DNA of 64,000 bases from Leptospiraceae bacterium (GCA_015075105.1 JABTUZ010000002.1:1346426-1410425); one strand, 5' to 3'. Numbered from the stretch's first letter, positions 34,661-44,560 are shown. Notes: a model not told the origin generated them from the sequence alone. Made by a program: numbers and translations.

Positions 34661-35440
34661 TCATATTTTTTGTTTATTTTTAAATTGCAGAGGAGATAGT
34701 CCTCCTAAAGCTGAATGAGGTCTGATTGAATTGTACCGATCAATAAATTGAAAAATACTTTTGGCTGCTTCAATTTTATCAGCATAACAGGAGATATTTA
34801 TCTCTTGATACTTGATAGTTTTATTAAAAGATTCTGCGTGTGCATTTTCATATGCATTACCAAGACACATTGAAATTTGTATTTTGGAATTGTTCAGAAG
34901 TTCTATATATTCATGCGAACAATATCTTCTATCAGAATCAGTATGATGAATGTAACCTTCGAGACTTCCTCTGTTCATGAGAGCCGACTCAAATGCAGAC
35001 CTGACAAGTTCACTATTAAGTTTATCAGAAACAGCTCGTCCGATGACCTCTCTGTTTTCCATATCCATTAGTGATGCCAGATAATGATTTTTCCCCTGAA
35101 CATCAAAAAAAGTAACATCACCAACTATTACTCGTGCATGATTAATTGACTTGTCCTTAAGAAGATTTGGATATTTTTTCAGGTTATGTTTTGAATCCGT
35201 GGTCGCATGATGATAAGCCCTCTTCGGACTGCATTTTAAAAGGTTTTCATGCATGATCCTGTAAACTCGCTTATGATTGATTTTCATATCATTTCTCAGA
35301 AAATAAGTGACAGACCTGTAACCTGATTGAGGCATTAAATCCAGATATGCTTCAATCTTTTCTATTAGTTGCTTATCCTCCTGTTTTCTTTTAATCTTTG
35401 CATCCGATTGGTAATAAAAGGAAGAGATACTGATCTCCAA
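34661..35440 (-). CDS. IS3-family transposase OrfB (DDE integrase)
   Basis: 259 residues from the first ATG. The catalytic triad is in IVGDVTFFD, HHTDSDRRYCS and ENAHAESFNKTIK. In IS3 elements OrfB is made as an OrfAB fusion by a -1 frameshift; here the orfB frame stays open upstream (..EIIRKYLAPEFGIVKSC..) and overlaps the end of orfA, which fits that mode. Confidence 0.92.
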   Translation of the reverse strand: MEISISSFYYQSDAKIKRKQEDKQLIEKIEAYLDLMPQSGYRSVTYFLRNDMKINHKRVYRIMHENLLKCSPKRAYHHATTDSKHNLKKYPNLLKDKSINHARVIVGDVTFFDVQGKNHYLASLMDMENREVIGRAVSDKLNSELVRSAFESALMNRGSLEGYIHHTDSDRRYCSHEYIELLNNSKIQISMCLGNAYENAHAESFNKTIKYQEINISCYADKIEAAKSIFQFIDRYNSIRPHSALGGLSPLQFKNKQKI

Positions 35441-35454
35441 AGCTTTACAGCTTT

Positions 35455-35787
35455 TTACAATTCCAAATTCTGGTGCGAGATACTTCCTGATAATTTCTCT
35501 TTTTGCTTCCAGTCTTGCAGATATTTTTGGGCTTTTTTTAAAATGTGATTATCTAACGCAAGGTTGGCAAGTGCACCTTCCAATTCTGCGACTCGTTTCC
35601 TTAAAGCAAATTCGGTTTGATTATTTTGTTCAAACTTTCCTGTATCTATCTCATTTCTCCAATTTCGGATTGTTTGAGGATTTACCTTTTCCCTTTGAGC
35701 TATTTGCGAAACGGAACTCTGCCCGGACAAAATTTCCATTACTATTTTTTCCTTAAATTCTTTGCCATAGTTATTTCTTCTTATCAT
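35455..35787 (-). CDS. IS3-family transposase OrfA
   Basis: 110 residues: helix-turn-helix (SGQSSVSQIAQREKVNPQTI) and a leucine-zipper stretch (ALRKRVAELEGALANLALDN). It binds the IS ends and joins OrfB by frameshifting. Confidence 0.9.
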   Translation of the reverse strand: MIRRNNYGKEFKEKIVMEILSGQSSVSQIAQREKVNPQTIRNWRNEIDTGKFEQNNQTEFALRKRVAELEGALANLALDNHILKKAQKYLQDWKQKEKLSGSISHQNLEL

Positions 35788-35860
35788 ATTATCAAGTCTC
35801 CTTTATCCCCTTTTTTTGTATTCCAGTTTTAGGGGGCAAGACCAGTTTTAATATAATAGT

Positions 35861-35873
35861 TTATATAGAAATC
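35861..35873. repeat. Right insertion junction: terminal repeat TTATATA plus target duplication GAAATC
   Basis: Mirror of the left junction at 18676-18688. After GAAATC the cas6 frame resumes (AGT AAA CTT AGA). Confidence 0.85.
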
Positions 35874-36297
35874 CAGTAAACTTAGAGTGCGAATGGATAA
35901 TAATCATTTGCCCCTATTTCTCAAACTAGCTGGAAAACAAATTCTCATTGGTGATGAAAAGCTTAAATTAGGTATCCCAAAAGTATATATGCTAAAGCCG
36001 CACAAAACTTTATATAGCCGTCTCGTTACTATTAAAGGTTTTTTACAACCAAACGAATTCAAATCGGCTTTGATTCAAAAACTTGAAAGTATTGGAATCA
36101 AACAAGAACCTATTCTTTTTCATAAGGATTCTTCCGATTACCCCATTCGAAAAACTATCCGTATCAAAGACAAAGAAATTATAGGTTACCCTGTGTTAAT
36201 CCCAAATCTTGACCCAAATGATTCTATCCTCTTACAAGAAGTCGGTCTCGGTGGTCGCCGTAAAATGGGCTGTGGTCACTTTGTGGGAGTTAGATGA
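35869..36297 (+). pseudogene. cas6: cas6 (Cmx6 type), C-terminal fragment
   Basis: 142 codons continue the gene split at 18681. YSRLVTIKGF and the glycine-rich VGLGGRRKMGCGHF at the C-terminus are the RNA-binding loop of Cmx6-type Cas6. A GTG at 35887 could start a 136-residue product, but it would lack the N-terminal ferredoxin-like fold, so crRNA cutting is unlikely. The end overlaps cas3 by 4 bp. Confidence 0.9.
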
Positions 36298-38585
36298 TGG
36301 AAAAATTGTGGGCGAAAAGATTTGATGAAAAAATTAAGAACAAAGAAGAATTGTATTTAGTTCCACATCTTAAAGCAGTTGAGTTAGCTGGGAAAAAGTT
36401 AAGTCAGTCCATCGGGAAAAATGTATTACACTCAGTTGGCTTAGAATCAGTTGTTTGGCAAGAGCGGCTAAATATAATTTTACCCTTATCTTGTCTTCTG
36501 CATGATTTAGGAAAAGCTAATGACTGGTTTCAGAAAATGATAACCAATAATATACGTGAAAGACAGCCGATTCGACATGAATTTCTATCTATTATTCTCA
36601 TTCTTCGCTCTGAAAAGAAGCTAAGAAACTTTATTCTAAAAAGAATATCTTCTCTAGGTTCTAAATTTACTGAACCGCTTATCAATTCAATTTATAGTGG
36701 GATTTTAGCACATCATTTGAAGTTTGATAGAGAACTAAAGAAAGCATGTTTAGGTATGTTTGGTGATGGAGGTTATCCGACAGAATTAATTGCATATACA
36801 AATCATTCTGATTTTGATTCATTGTTTGGAGAAGATAAACCTAATAATGATTTCTTTTTTTCATTTTTGCCTAATCATAAAAATATAAAATACAAATATA
36901 TTCTTGATTATATAGAAAAATTTCAAGAGATTAGCGATGAATGGGAATCTTTTTTGAAACAGAATTCGGATTGGTTAATCTTCTCCACAATCTTAAAGCC
37001 TTTAGTTATTTGTGCTGATGTAATTGCAAGTGCTCTCGTTCCAGAGGGAATTAAGTATGAAGATTGGATAGGTAAATCACTCAATAATTTCATTCAAAAA
37101 AATGACTTAGAAAAAATTATTCAAGAAAGACTCAATGGATTATCACCTAGAGAATTTCAGAAAAAAATTTCTGATTCTAAAGAACGAGTAACTTTAGTAG
37201 AAGCAGGTTGCGGTTCTGGAAAAACGATTGGAGCGTATCTCTGGGCACTGAGTAATGCAGAAAATCATAAGTTGTACTTTTGTTATCCGACAACACGAAC
37301 TGCAACAGAAGGTTATCTTGGTTATGTGAATCATGCCGGATACGAAGCCGAGTTGATTCACTCTCGTTCTGATGTTGATTTAGATGGAATTCAAAATACA
37401 GGTGATGATGAGGATAATTCCGTTATATCCGATAAAATTCATGCTCTTACAACATACCATCCAAAAATTATAATCTGTACAATTGATACAGTTTTATCCC
37501 TGATGAAAAATGGCAGAAAATCCATTTTATCATTTCCATCTATCGCCACAGGAATATTTGTATTCGATGAAATTCATTCCTTTAATGATGAAATGTTTCA
37601 AGTCATGGTTAGTTTTATCAATCTATTCAAAAATATAAAATTTCTGTTAATGAGCGCATCATTACAACCCGAAAGAAAGGATTTATTAAAAAGAGAATTT
37701 ACGACTCTAACAGAAATTGAATCGCCGCGCGATTTAATGGAATTGAAAAGGTATAAGTTTAATTCTAAAAGAGATAGTTTATCTTTAATTGAGGACGCTA
37801 AATTACATGCAGATGATAAGAAAATTTTAATCGTAGTAAATACAGTTGGGAGAGCACAGGCAATTTCTCGAGAGTTAAACGCAAGCGGTTATAATGTAAA
37901 AATTTACCACAGCAGATATAAATATATAGATAGGGTGAATAGACATAAGGAATTTATAGAAGCGTTTAAAGACTCGGCTCCATCGGTGATTGGTATTGCC
38001 ACTCAAGTTGCAGAAATGTCTTTAGACATTGACTCAGATATATTGCTTATCGAGCTTGCACCTATTCCTTCTTTAATCCAAAGACTTGGCAGATTAAATC
38101 GAAGGACAAGTCCTGAAAAGCCTATAGCTAGTCGAGATGTGTTTTTTTATGAATTAGCTGATCCGATTAGAGCTATCAATAAACCATACAGTAAAGAAGA
38201 GTTAGAGTTGGGAAGAAAATGGATTCAAAAACTTGTGAGTATAAATGAAATTAGCCAGAATGATTTACAAAATTCTTTTCTAGGATTAAACTCTTCTGAG
38301 GAAGGATTAGATTTAGCCCCATACTACGACTTTACAAAGCCCAATTTCTTTTTCATTCCTGCTACAGAAGGTTTGCGCGGGGCAAGTAATACAATTAATT
38401 GCATTATCCAAAGTGACATCGAACTTATCACAAATAGAAAAGAAAAATTAGAGAATCTTATAATCCCAATGACAATGAACAATAAGCTAGATATGAATAC
38501 TTTGAATTTATACAAGCATGCCTTTATTATTCCAAATAAACTAATAGAATATGATTCAATAGAAGGTGCAGAATGGCAGAACTAA
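36294..38585 (+). CDS. cas3: CRISPR-associated nuclease-helicase Cas3
   Basis: 763 residues. The N-terminal HD nuclease has [12 protein letters not shown] (HD pair), RHEF and HHLKFD. The helicase has [10 protein letters not shown] (Walker A), VFDEIHSF (DExH-like), LMSASLQP and QRLGRLNRR (motif VI). It shreds DNA bound by Cascade. The sequence looks intact, but it now has neither its promoter-proximal cas6 nor the original cas promoter, since the element lies between. Confidence 0.93.
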   Translation: MMEKLWAKRFDEKIKNKEELYLVPHLKAVELAGKKLSQSIGKNVLHSVGLESVVWQERLNIILPLSCLLHDLGKANDWFQKMITNNIRERQPIRHEFLSIILILRSEKKLRNFILKRISSLGSKFTEPLINSIYSGILAHHLKFDRELKKACLGMFGDGGYPTELIAYTNHSDFDSLFGEDKPNNDFFFSFLPNHKNIKYKYILDYIEKFQEISDEWESFLKQNSDWLIFSTILKPLVICADVIASALVPEGIKYEDWIGKSLNNFIQKNDLEKIIQERLNGLSPREFQKKISDSKERVTLVEAGCGSGKTIGAYLWALSNAENHKLYFCYPTTRTATEGYLGYVNHAGYEAELIHSRSDVDLDGIQNTGDDEDNSVISDKIHALTTYHPKIIICTIDTVLSLMKNGRKSILSFPSIATGIFVFDEIHSFNDEMFQVMVSFINLFKNIKFLLMSASLQPERKDLLKREFTTLTEIESPRDLMELKRYKFNSKRDSLSLIEDAKLHADDKKILIVVNTVGRAQAISRELNASGYNVKIYHSRYKYIDRVNRHKEFIEAFKDSAPSVIGIATQVAEMSLDIDSDILLIELAPIPSLIQRLGRLNRRTSPEKPIASRDVFFYELADPIRAINKPYSKEELELGRKWIQKLVSINEISQNDLQNSFLGLNSSEEGLDLAPYYDFTKPNFFFIPATEGLRGASNTINCIIQSDIELITNRKEKLENLIIPMTMNNKLDMNTLNLYKHAFIIPNKLIEYDSIEGAEWQN

Positions 38586-40174
38586 AATTATCCCTATCCA
38601 ATCCTGGAATGAGCGACTTACACAAAGTTGGCTTAGGTGGATTGTATATGACTCTACAATCATTAGAACAGAAAAAGAAAAAGATTTCTGGATTAGAATT
38701 CACTTTGAATGAAACAAGCGTTATCCTCAACTTTGATGATAGGAAATTAGGCAAAGCACTAGAGGAATTAATCAAATATTCTTTTCAAATTGATAAAACT
38801 GGTTTCTTTTATTTTCCCGCTTTGGAATTGGGCGGTAAGCAGCCGATTGAGAATAAATTGATTAATCAACGAAATCTTCTTTCTAGTTTTCTCCAACCAA
38901 CTCTTTTCAGTTCAAACACTAAAAAAGCAATTCAGAAAAACTTTGCAGGCGAAGACCAAAGACCAATAGTTCTTAATTTTCAAGGTGTAATATCCTATAG
39001 CAGTCAACTTGCGGCTTCATTTCTGTATAATTCCAAGAAGAAAATTTTTGAAAATGAAATTGAAATAAAGAACTGGCTTTATATCGGTGGCTCTGTTAAG
39101 CATGCTGGCTTAGGGAATAATACAGTTTTATCGGAAAGAATTGAAACTCTTTTTCCTTTGCTTTATGCGATTATAGGTTGTGTATATGTTTACGTTAAAA
39201 TTTTTGATCCTCATTTAAAATCAAAAATTAGAGCTTGTATAGTAATTCCACAAATTGACAATTTAGAAATTTTCTCCCAAATTCGTAGTAAAGTTGCATT
39301 ATCCACTGAATTAAAACTTACAATGGCTGGACTTTCTGAATCTGCTCTCTATTTATCAAACGAATATGCTCACATATTAAAATCTAAACTAAAAAAATTT
39401 CCCATGATAACTGTGATAGGAATTGGCGATACAAAATGGAACTCCACGCAAAAAAGTAAAAACTTTGTTCATAAAATTAAATTAGATAAAGAAGACAAAT
39501 TAAATCAATACGCTTTCATTTCCAAGGTTTTAAAATCAACTATTAGAGAACTAAAAGAAGAGAAAGACAAACAAGGAAAAATTAAAAAACCTAAAAGTAC
39601 TTATATTTCAGTGCCAATGTCCAAAGAATTATTCTGTGAAAATATAATCAACGGTAAAGAATTTTACTACAATTTTCACAAATTAGTAAAACCATCGAAA
39701 GATAAATCAGGGAATCTTTTTTATAAAATAAAATACGAAACAAAGGAGTTGAATGAGATGATTAAAAAAATTGAATTTGATCATGAGGCAGAAAGAATCT
39801 TTGTCGAAGCTTGCCATACTGCATGGAAAAGGCGTTTGGGTAAGTTAGGCGGTGATACGAAAAAAAGTGGTGGAGGTAGTTTTGGAAACTTAGTAGCAAG
39901 AGATTTTGAACGCCTAAGAGTTGCTTTAGTTAAAAGTAAAAATTTAGAATCTTTTAGAGAAACAATTACTGATTTTTGGTCAAGGGCAGGCAATATTCCT
40001 GAATTAAGAGATAATTGGAATAAAGTAATGGTATTCTTTGAAAATGAAAATTGGAAAAAAGGAAGAGATTTAGCACTGCTTGCATTAGTGAGCTATAAAG
40101 CAGAAAATAAAAATGAAGACGAAGCATTAAATAGTATTACAAAAATAACAGAAGAAGGAGATAACAATGAGTAA
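38573..40174 (+). CDS. cas8a1: Cascade large subunit Cas8a1/Csx13 (MYXAN type; DevT-like)
   Basis: 533 residues. The opening [24 protein letters not shown] is the signature of the Csx13 N-terminal domain, and the family is the large subunit in the Myxococcus-type systems. It recognises the PAM in related type I complexes. It overlaps cas3 by 13 bp and cas7 by 8 bp. Confidence 0.85.
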   Translation: MAELKLSLSNPGMSDLHKVGLGGLYMTLQSLEQKKKKISGLEFTLNETSVILNFDDRKLGKALEELIKYSFQIDKTGFFYFPALELGGKQPIENKLINQRNLLSSFLQPTLFSSNTKKAIQKNFAGEDQRPIVLNFQGVISYSSQLAASFLYNSKKKIFENEIEIKNWLYIGGSVKHAGLGNNTVLSERIETLFPLLYAIIGCVYVYVKIFDPHLKSKIRACIVIPQIDNLEIFSQIRSKVALSTELKLTMAGLSESALYLSNEYAHILKSKLKKFPMITVIGIGDTKWNSTQKSKNFVHKIKLDKEDKLNQYAFISKVLKSTIRELKEEKDKQGKIKKPKSTYISVPMSKELFCENIINGKEFYYNFHKLVKPSKDKSGNLFYKIKYETKELNEMIKKIEFDHEAERIFVEACHTAWKRRLGKLGGDTKKSGGGSFGNLVARDFERLRVALVKSKNLESFRETITDFWSRAGNIPELRDNWNKVMVFFENENWKKGRDLALLALVSYKAENKNEDEALNSITKITEEGDNNE

Positions 40175-41060
40175 ACATTTATTTGGTCAAGTACTAACCC
40201 ATTACGGAACAGCGGCAAACAATAGAGGAGAAACAGAGGGCAACATTACTACTCTGCAAAAACTTCTCTGGAAAGGAGAAACGCATACAACTGTATCGGC
40301 AGAATCAATCAGATGGGCGATCCGCTATCTTTGGCAAAAAAATGGTGAGGAAACGAACCGAACATGGGATCCGAATAAGAGTGAAATCAATTTCGCTGAT
40401 ACAAAATGGTCAGCTTGGTCTGATAAGCCACAGAAAGGAGCAAAAAAATTTTTAGATGATGATGCACTTGGATTTATGCAAGCTGAAGCTGGTAAACAAG
40501 AAGGAGAAAAAGGAACTGCAACAATTCGTAAAGGTATTCTTGAATTTACTAGAGCTTTATCAACCACTCCTTTTGCAGGGGATATTACATTCAATGCAAA
40601 GAGCGGAACAAAATCAAATACAAGTTTGTACGGGACAGAAGTTCATGCTACACGTTATCAATATGGTTTTTCAGTTACGCCTGAATTTTTATCTGATAGT
40701 TCTAGAGTCTTGCAGATACTAAATGGGATTCTAAATATTAACCAAGTAGCAGGTAATCAAAGTAGATTCCTTTTTGATTTTTCTCCTGAATCTATAGTTC
40801 TTCGTTGGACGGATGATTTTGCTCCACGGATTTTATATTCATTTGAAGAAAAGGAAAATGAAATTTCAATTCCTTCCATTATTGAAAAAGTAAATTCGGG
40901 AGATATTGAACCTGAAACTTTGGTAATCGCTGGGTCAATAATAAATCACCCAGAGGTTACAAAATTAAAAGACAAAAACGTTTCTTTATTTTCTGGAGTG
41001 AAGCAAGGTTTTGCTGAAATTGAATCTCGCATAAAAAATGATTTAAAGATAAAGGGCTAA
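40167..41060 (+). CDS. cas7: Cascade backbone protein Cas7 (DevR/Cst2 family)
   Basis: 297 residues. [22 protein letters not shown] and the following FARALSTTP-like [17 protein letters not shown] are typical of DevR-type Cas7, which lines the crRNA. Named after the Myxococcus developmental regulator devR. Intact. Confidence 0.9.
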   Translation: MSKHLFGQVLTHYGTAANNRGETEGNITTLQKLLWKGETHTTVSAESIRWAIRYLWQKNGEETNRTWDPNKSEINFADTKWSAWSDKPQKGAKKFLDDDALGFMQAEAGKQEGEKGTATIRKGILEFTRALSTTPFAGDITFNAKSGTKSNTSLYGTEVHATRYQYGFSVTPEFLSDSSRVLQILNGILNINQVAGNQSRFLFDFSPESIVLRWTDDFAPRILYSFEEKENEISIPSIIEKVNSGDIEPETLVIAGSIINHPEVTKLKDKNVSLFSGVKQGFAEIESRIKNDLKIKG

Positions 41061-41062
41061 CG

Positions 41063-41704
41063 ATGGAACCTGACTCAATATGTTTATTTGTTTCGGTTCC
41101 CATAGCTTGTTTTCGTGCACCTTACGCAAGGACTTATGCAGAGTCCTTGCCAGTTCCTGCTCCTTCCACAGTTTACGGGATGTTACTCTCTATGATTGGT
41201 GAAAAAAATAGGGATGTTTACAAAGGGGCTAAGATAGCTATTGCACTCTTGTCAGAACCAGAACGGTCAACAGTTCTAAGAAAGATGTGGAGAGTGAAAA
41301 CTGTAAAAGCAGGCCCGGGTATTGGAAATAATGCTACACCAGATTTTCAAGAATTATTAACAAGAACAGAGCTATTAGTTTGGCTAAAAAAAGGAAACGA
41401 ACAATCGGAAATTTCTTTAAAAGAAAAAATAGATAGTGCAATTCGAAATCCGAAAACAATTTCCCGATTTGGTTCTCTTTGTCTTGGAGAAAGTACACAT
41501 TTAGTAGATGAAATTCGTTTTATTAAAGATACGGACAAACGGGAATTTCAATTGCTCAATCCAGTGGAACAAGGCCAAATAAGTCTTCCTATTTGGGTGG
41601 ATCATGTCGGTTCATTCAATACACGTTGGATGCAATTTAATTTGGATAAAGAAAGAACCTTTGAGGATATTACAGATGATAGTTTTATTATGATCACCCC
41701 CTAA
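41063..41704 (+). CDS. cas5: Cascade protein Cas5 (DevS-like)
   Basis: 213 residues. The Cas5 N-terminus is clear: [33 protein letters not shown], quoted in part as [15 protein letters not shown]. It caps the 5' end of the crRNA. It starts 2 bp after cas7. Confidence 0.88.
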   Translation: MEPDSICLFVSVPIACFRAPYARTYAESLPVPAPSTVYGMLLSMIGEKNRDVYKGAKIAIALLSEPERSTVLRKMWRVKTVKAGPGIGNNATPDFQELLTRTELLVWLKKGNEQSEISLKEKIDSAIRNPKTISRFGSLCLGESTHLVDEIRFIKDTDKREFQLLNPVEQGQISLPIWVDHVGSFNTRWMQFNLDKERTFEDITDDSFIMITP

Positions 41705-41771
41705 CGCATTGTGGGCACCATGGGTTAGATATACCGAGCCATATTCTTGAAATACAATTGGAGGTTCTAAA

Positions 41772-43424
41772 ATGAATGATAATTTTCTACCTATAATTCG
41801 TGTAATGGGTTTACATTCAATCGCTTATTGTGAAAGACTTTTTTATTTAGAAGAGGTAGAAAAAATTTTGCTTGCTGACGAAAGAATATTTGAAGGGAGA
41901 AGAATCCATGAAGAAATAAAAATCGACAACAATGATATTCATAGAATTGAAACATTTGAATATACTAGCGAGATATTATCTCTAACCGGTAAAGTAGATA
42001 GACTACAAAAAAGAGATGGAGAATGGATTCCTTATGAATACAAAAAGGGTAGGTCTAAAACTACAGGAAAAAATTTTGAGGCGTGGGAGCCTGATATATT
42101 TCAGATTATTGGTTATTCTTTATTAATAGAAGAGTCCACAGGCCGGAAGATTTCAGAGGGAAGAATCAAATATTTAAAAAATAATGTATTAGTAAAAATT
42201 CAAATAACAGACGAGTTAAAAGAAAAAACACACGAATATATCTTAAAAGCAAAAAGTCTATTCTCTCAAAAAAAAAGACCCCCTGTAAGTCTAAATCAAA
42301 ACCTTTGTATCAGATGCTCGCTTGCTCCTGTTTGCCTTCCTGAAGAAAATCGAGTGCTTAATGATGAAAACTATGAGCCAATTAGACTTTTTCCTCCCGG
42401 AAGAGAACAACAAACCATCCATATAACGGGATATAAAACTAGTATACATAAATCAGGGGAAACGATAACAATCGAGATGTACGATCCAGAACCTAAAACA
42501 GAAAAAATTCCAACAAATGAAATGGACTCACTCATAATTCATGGGAATGTACAAATTTCCAGTCAACTAATTTCATTTCTAGCATACAATAATATTCCAA
42601 TTCATTGGTTTTCAGGGGGAGGCAATTACATAGGAAGCATCAATTCAAATTCAAAAAATATTCAAAGAAAACTTAGGCAATACGAATCGCTAAGTGATGA
42701 AAAAATTAAATTTTATTTAGCAAAAAAATTAATTCTTTCAAAATGCGAAAGTCAATTTTGATATTTACTACGTGCAACAAGAAAAAATGACAGAACTATA
42801 CAACAAAGTGAGACTCTTGAGAAAATAAGAGAAAATCTTTCTAAGATAAGCTCTGCAGAAAATCCAGACTCTCTTAGAGGGTTAGAAGGAATAATAGCAA
42901 AATTTTACCATAACATCATCCCCTCAATACTAATCCCTACAGTACCCTCTGAAATGATTCCAAATGGAAGAACTAAAAGACCCCCTAAAGATAGATACAA
43001 CGCGATACAAAGCTTTTTATATGCCTTACTTTACAAATCTGTTTTTCAAGCAATTGTAATAGTTGGCTTAGAACCATCACTTGGTTTTTTTCATACTCCC
43101 AGAAGTTCTGGTGACCCTTTAGTTTTAGACTTAATGGAGTTATTTCGAACTGCGTTATGTGATATCCCATTAATAGGAAGTGTAAATAGGCAATTTTGGA
43201 ATATTCAAGAAGACTTTGAAGTAACTAAAGAAAAAGTCTGGCTAAGTTTAGAGGGAAGAAAAAAAGCGATAAAAATTTATGAAGAGAGGCTTAATGATTC
43301 ATGGAAGCATCCAGTCACGAATTACTCTCTTAGTTATTATAGAATGATAGAATTAGAAACTAGATTCTTAGAAAAAGAATGGTCAGACTCAGCAGGATTA
43401 TTTGCAAGAGCAAGGCTTAGATAA
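41772..43424 (+). pseudogene. cas4-cas1: cas4-cas1 fusion interrupted by an in-frame stop
   Basis: The Cas4 half (about 1-205) has the cluster cysteines YCERLFYL and LCIRCSLAPVC. The Cas1 half begins near IHITGYKTS. At 42759-42761 the frame meets TGA where Cas1 proteins have an arginine (..ESQF-stop-YLLRATR..), and then stays open to 43424 with the catalytic residues in LRGLEG, LGFFH and LVLDLMELFR. A CGA-to-TGA change explains it. Without the C-terminal helical domain Cas1 cannot integrate spacers. Restored length is 550 codons, normal for the fusion. Confidence 0.9.
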
Positions 43425-43708
43425 TGAAAAACCTATGGATTATTTCCTACGACATATCAAACCCAAAAAGACTTAGAAAAGTGGCTAAGTTTTTAGAAGG
43501 TTATGGGACAAGAATTCAAGAAAGTGTATTTAAAGTTTATGTAAACGACAGAGATATTGAAAAAATAAAATGGGAGCTTACAAAAAAAATTGAAGAAATA
43601 GATAGTATTTTTTATTTTAGATTTTGCAATTCATGTGCAGAAAGAATTCAAAATCAAAATCCTAAATTATTTCAATTTGACAAGGATTTAACGTTTAGAA
43701 TTTTCTAA
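43424..43708 (+). CDS. cas2: CRISPR-associated protein Cas2
   Basis: 94 residues with WIISYDISNPKRLRKVAKFL and a ferredoxin-like fold. Partner of Cas1 in spacer integration. Its ATG overlaps the cas1 stop by 1 bp. Intact, though its partner is broken. Confidence 0.93.
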   Translation: MKNLWIISYDISNPKRLRKVAKFLEGYGTRIQESVFKVYVNDRDIEKIKWELTKKIEEIDSIFYFRFCNSCAERIQNQNPKLFQFDKDLTFRIF

Positions 43709-43759
43709 ATCAAGTATCTCTCAATGTTAGAGACATAATCAATTTTGGAGGCTTAAAAT

Positions 43760-43876
43760 TTGATTAAAAAAGCATTCAATAGAGTAATATTCAGGATACT
43801 TGATTCAAATGGCAAATTTTGCTATACAGCTTATCCCGTTCAAAATAAACTATATTCTACAGTAGGGGTAAAATAA
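43760..43876 (+). CDS. Small open frame in the CRISPR leader
   Basis: 38 codons from a TTG with a perfect GGAGG at 43747-43751. The product (IKKAFNRVIFRILDSNGKF, then CYTAYPVQNKLYSTVGVK) reads like protein, and its last two codons and stop are the first nine bases of repeat 1. It may be a real leader peptide or chance. Otherwise 43709-43867 is the array leader. Confidence 0.3.
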   Translation: MIKKAFNRVIFRILDSNGKFCYTAYPVQNKLYSTVGVK

Positions 43877-44122
43877 TCTTAGATGCCTTCGGGCGTTGAG
43901 CACTTCTTATACAGCAATTATCAACGAATTCATTAGAATGTAAAATAATCTTAGATGCCTTCGGGCGTTGAGCACAAGAAATTACTAATTCAAAATATAA
44001 CGATATTATTGACGGTAAAATAATCTTAGATGCCTTCGGGCGTTGAGCACACTCTGATTTAAATAGAGCGAATACTGCGTTAAGACGTAAAATAATCTTA
44101 GATGCCTTCGGGCGTTGAGCAC
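43868..44122 (+). CRISPR. CRISPR array, four repeats and three spacers
   Basis: Four identical 36-bp repeats start at 43868, 43940, 44015 and 44087. They begin GTAAAATAATC and end GTTGAGCAC, with a short GCCttcGGGC hairpin in the second half. Spacers are 36, 39 and 36 bp. The array is short and lies just after cas2. I saw no spacer match to the phage element by eye. Confidence 0.95.
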
Positions 44123-44132
44123 AAAAAAGTAT

Positions 44133-44161
44133 TTGACATTAAAGCCTAAATGAGGCATAAT
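44133..44161 (+). promoter_or_regulatory. Promoter for the gene inside the array
   Basis: TTGACA (44133-44138), 17 bases, CATAAT (44156-44161). Near-consensus. It starts within 11 bp of repeat 4. Confidence 0.75.
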
Positions 44162-44182
44162 TGAGTTATTAGGAAGGTTAAT

Positions 44183-44371
44183 ATGGAAACGACGATACCA
44201 AAATCAGAAAGGAAACCAGCGATTTCAAGTGAGGAAATTGACAGAAGGATTATGGAAAATTGGGTGAGATGTCACGCTGAAGAATTGGAAGAGTTGGAAA
44301 ATTTAAGAAAACATCCAAAAATTTGTGATCCAAGGAAAGGCGAGGGAATCGAAATGATTCCAATTGAATAA
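44183..44371 (+). CDS. Small gene inside the CRISPR array
   Basis: 62 residues, acidic and helical (ISSEEIDRRIMENWVRCHAEE, then ENLRKHPKICDPRKG). AGGAAGG precedes the ATG by a good distance, and a near-consensus promoter lies upstream. It resembles small antitoxin-like or regulatory proteins only in size and charge. It lies between repeats 4 and 5, so it has been inserted in the array. Confidence 0.55.
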   Translation: METTIPKSERKPAISSEEIDRRIMENWVRCHAEELEELENLRKHPKICDPRKGEGIEMIPIE

Positions 44372-44429
44372 TTTCAAAAAATATTTTTCCTTGACATTTC
44401 TCTAGAATACCAAATTCGTCCATCTTTCG

Positions 44430-44528
44430 ATGGACTTTAATCCAAGACAAATAATCTCCGAATTCCTCAAATGTCGCAAGGGTCAGCAGATGACCGGTGC
44501 GAAGTATTATAAACGTGAATGGGGGTAA
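44430..44528 (+). CDS. Short open frame ending in repeat 5
   Basis: 32 codons (MDFNPRQIISEFLKCRKGQQ.. ending KYYKREWG). It looks like part of a real protein. The stop is TAA from the repeat itself, as in the leader frame. It may be a gene remnant carried in with the insertion. Confidence 0.25.
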   Translation: MDFNPRQIISEFLKCRKGQQMTGAKYYKREWG

Positions 44529-44560
44529 AATAATCTTAGATGCCTTCGGGCGTTGAGCAC
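44525..44560 (+). CRISPR. Fifth CRISPR repeat, separated from the array
   Basis: Identical to the other four repeats, 402 bp after repeat 4. The gap is far too long for one spacer. After it, 44561-44663 has no further repeat or gene and ends at the right direct repeat. Confidence 0.9.

Larger units (their letters stand above)
34633..35838 (-). mobile_element. IS3-family insertion sequence
   Basis: About 1.2 kb with ends TGCCCCCCTAAAACTG and CAGTTTTAGGGGGCA as imperfect inverted repeats. A 2-3 bp duplication (AG or AAG) borders it. It carries overlapping-style orfA and orfB and lies 29 bp inside the right end of the phage element. Both orfs look intact. Confidence 0.88.
18682..35867. mobile_element. 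17.2-kb Mu-like head-gene element inserted in cas6
   Basis: The element is bounded by a 6-bp target duplication and 7-bp terminal inverted repeats. It holds two repressor regions, a phage head and neck operon of visibly higher GC than the host, a GemA homologue and an early operon with Gam. I find no MuA/MuB transposase, integrase, tail, tape-measure, baseplate or lysis gene. Typical Mu-like phages are about twice this size. It is thus a deleted prophage or a satellite that needs a helper. A 1.2-kb IS3-family element lies near its right end. Confidence 0.88.

Noticed and set aside
42759..42761. The TGA in cas4-cas1 as a recoded codon (selenocysteine or Trp)
   Set aside because: No selenocysteine stem-loop is apparent, homologues are expected to have Arg there, and TGA acts as a normal stop elsewhere.
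43904..44086. Spacers that target the resident phage element
   Set aside because: Reading the three spacers against the element by eye gave no match. A proper search was not possible, so this is only a lack of evidence.
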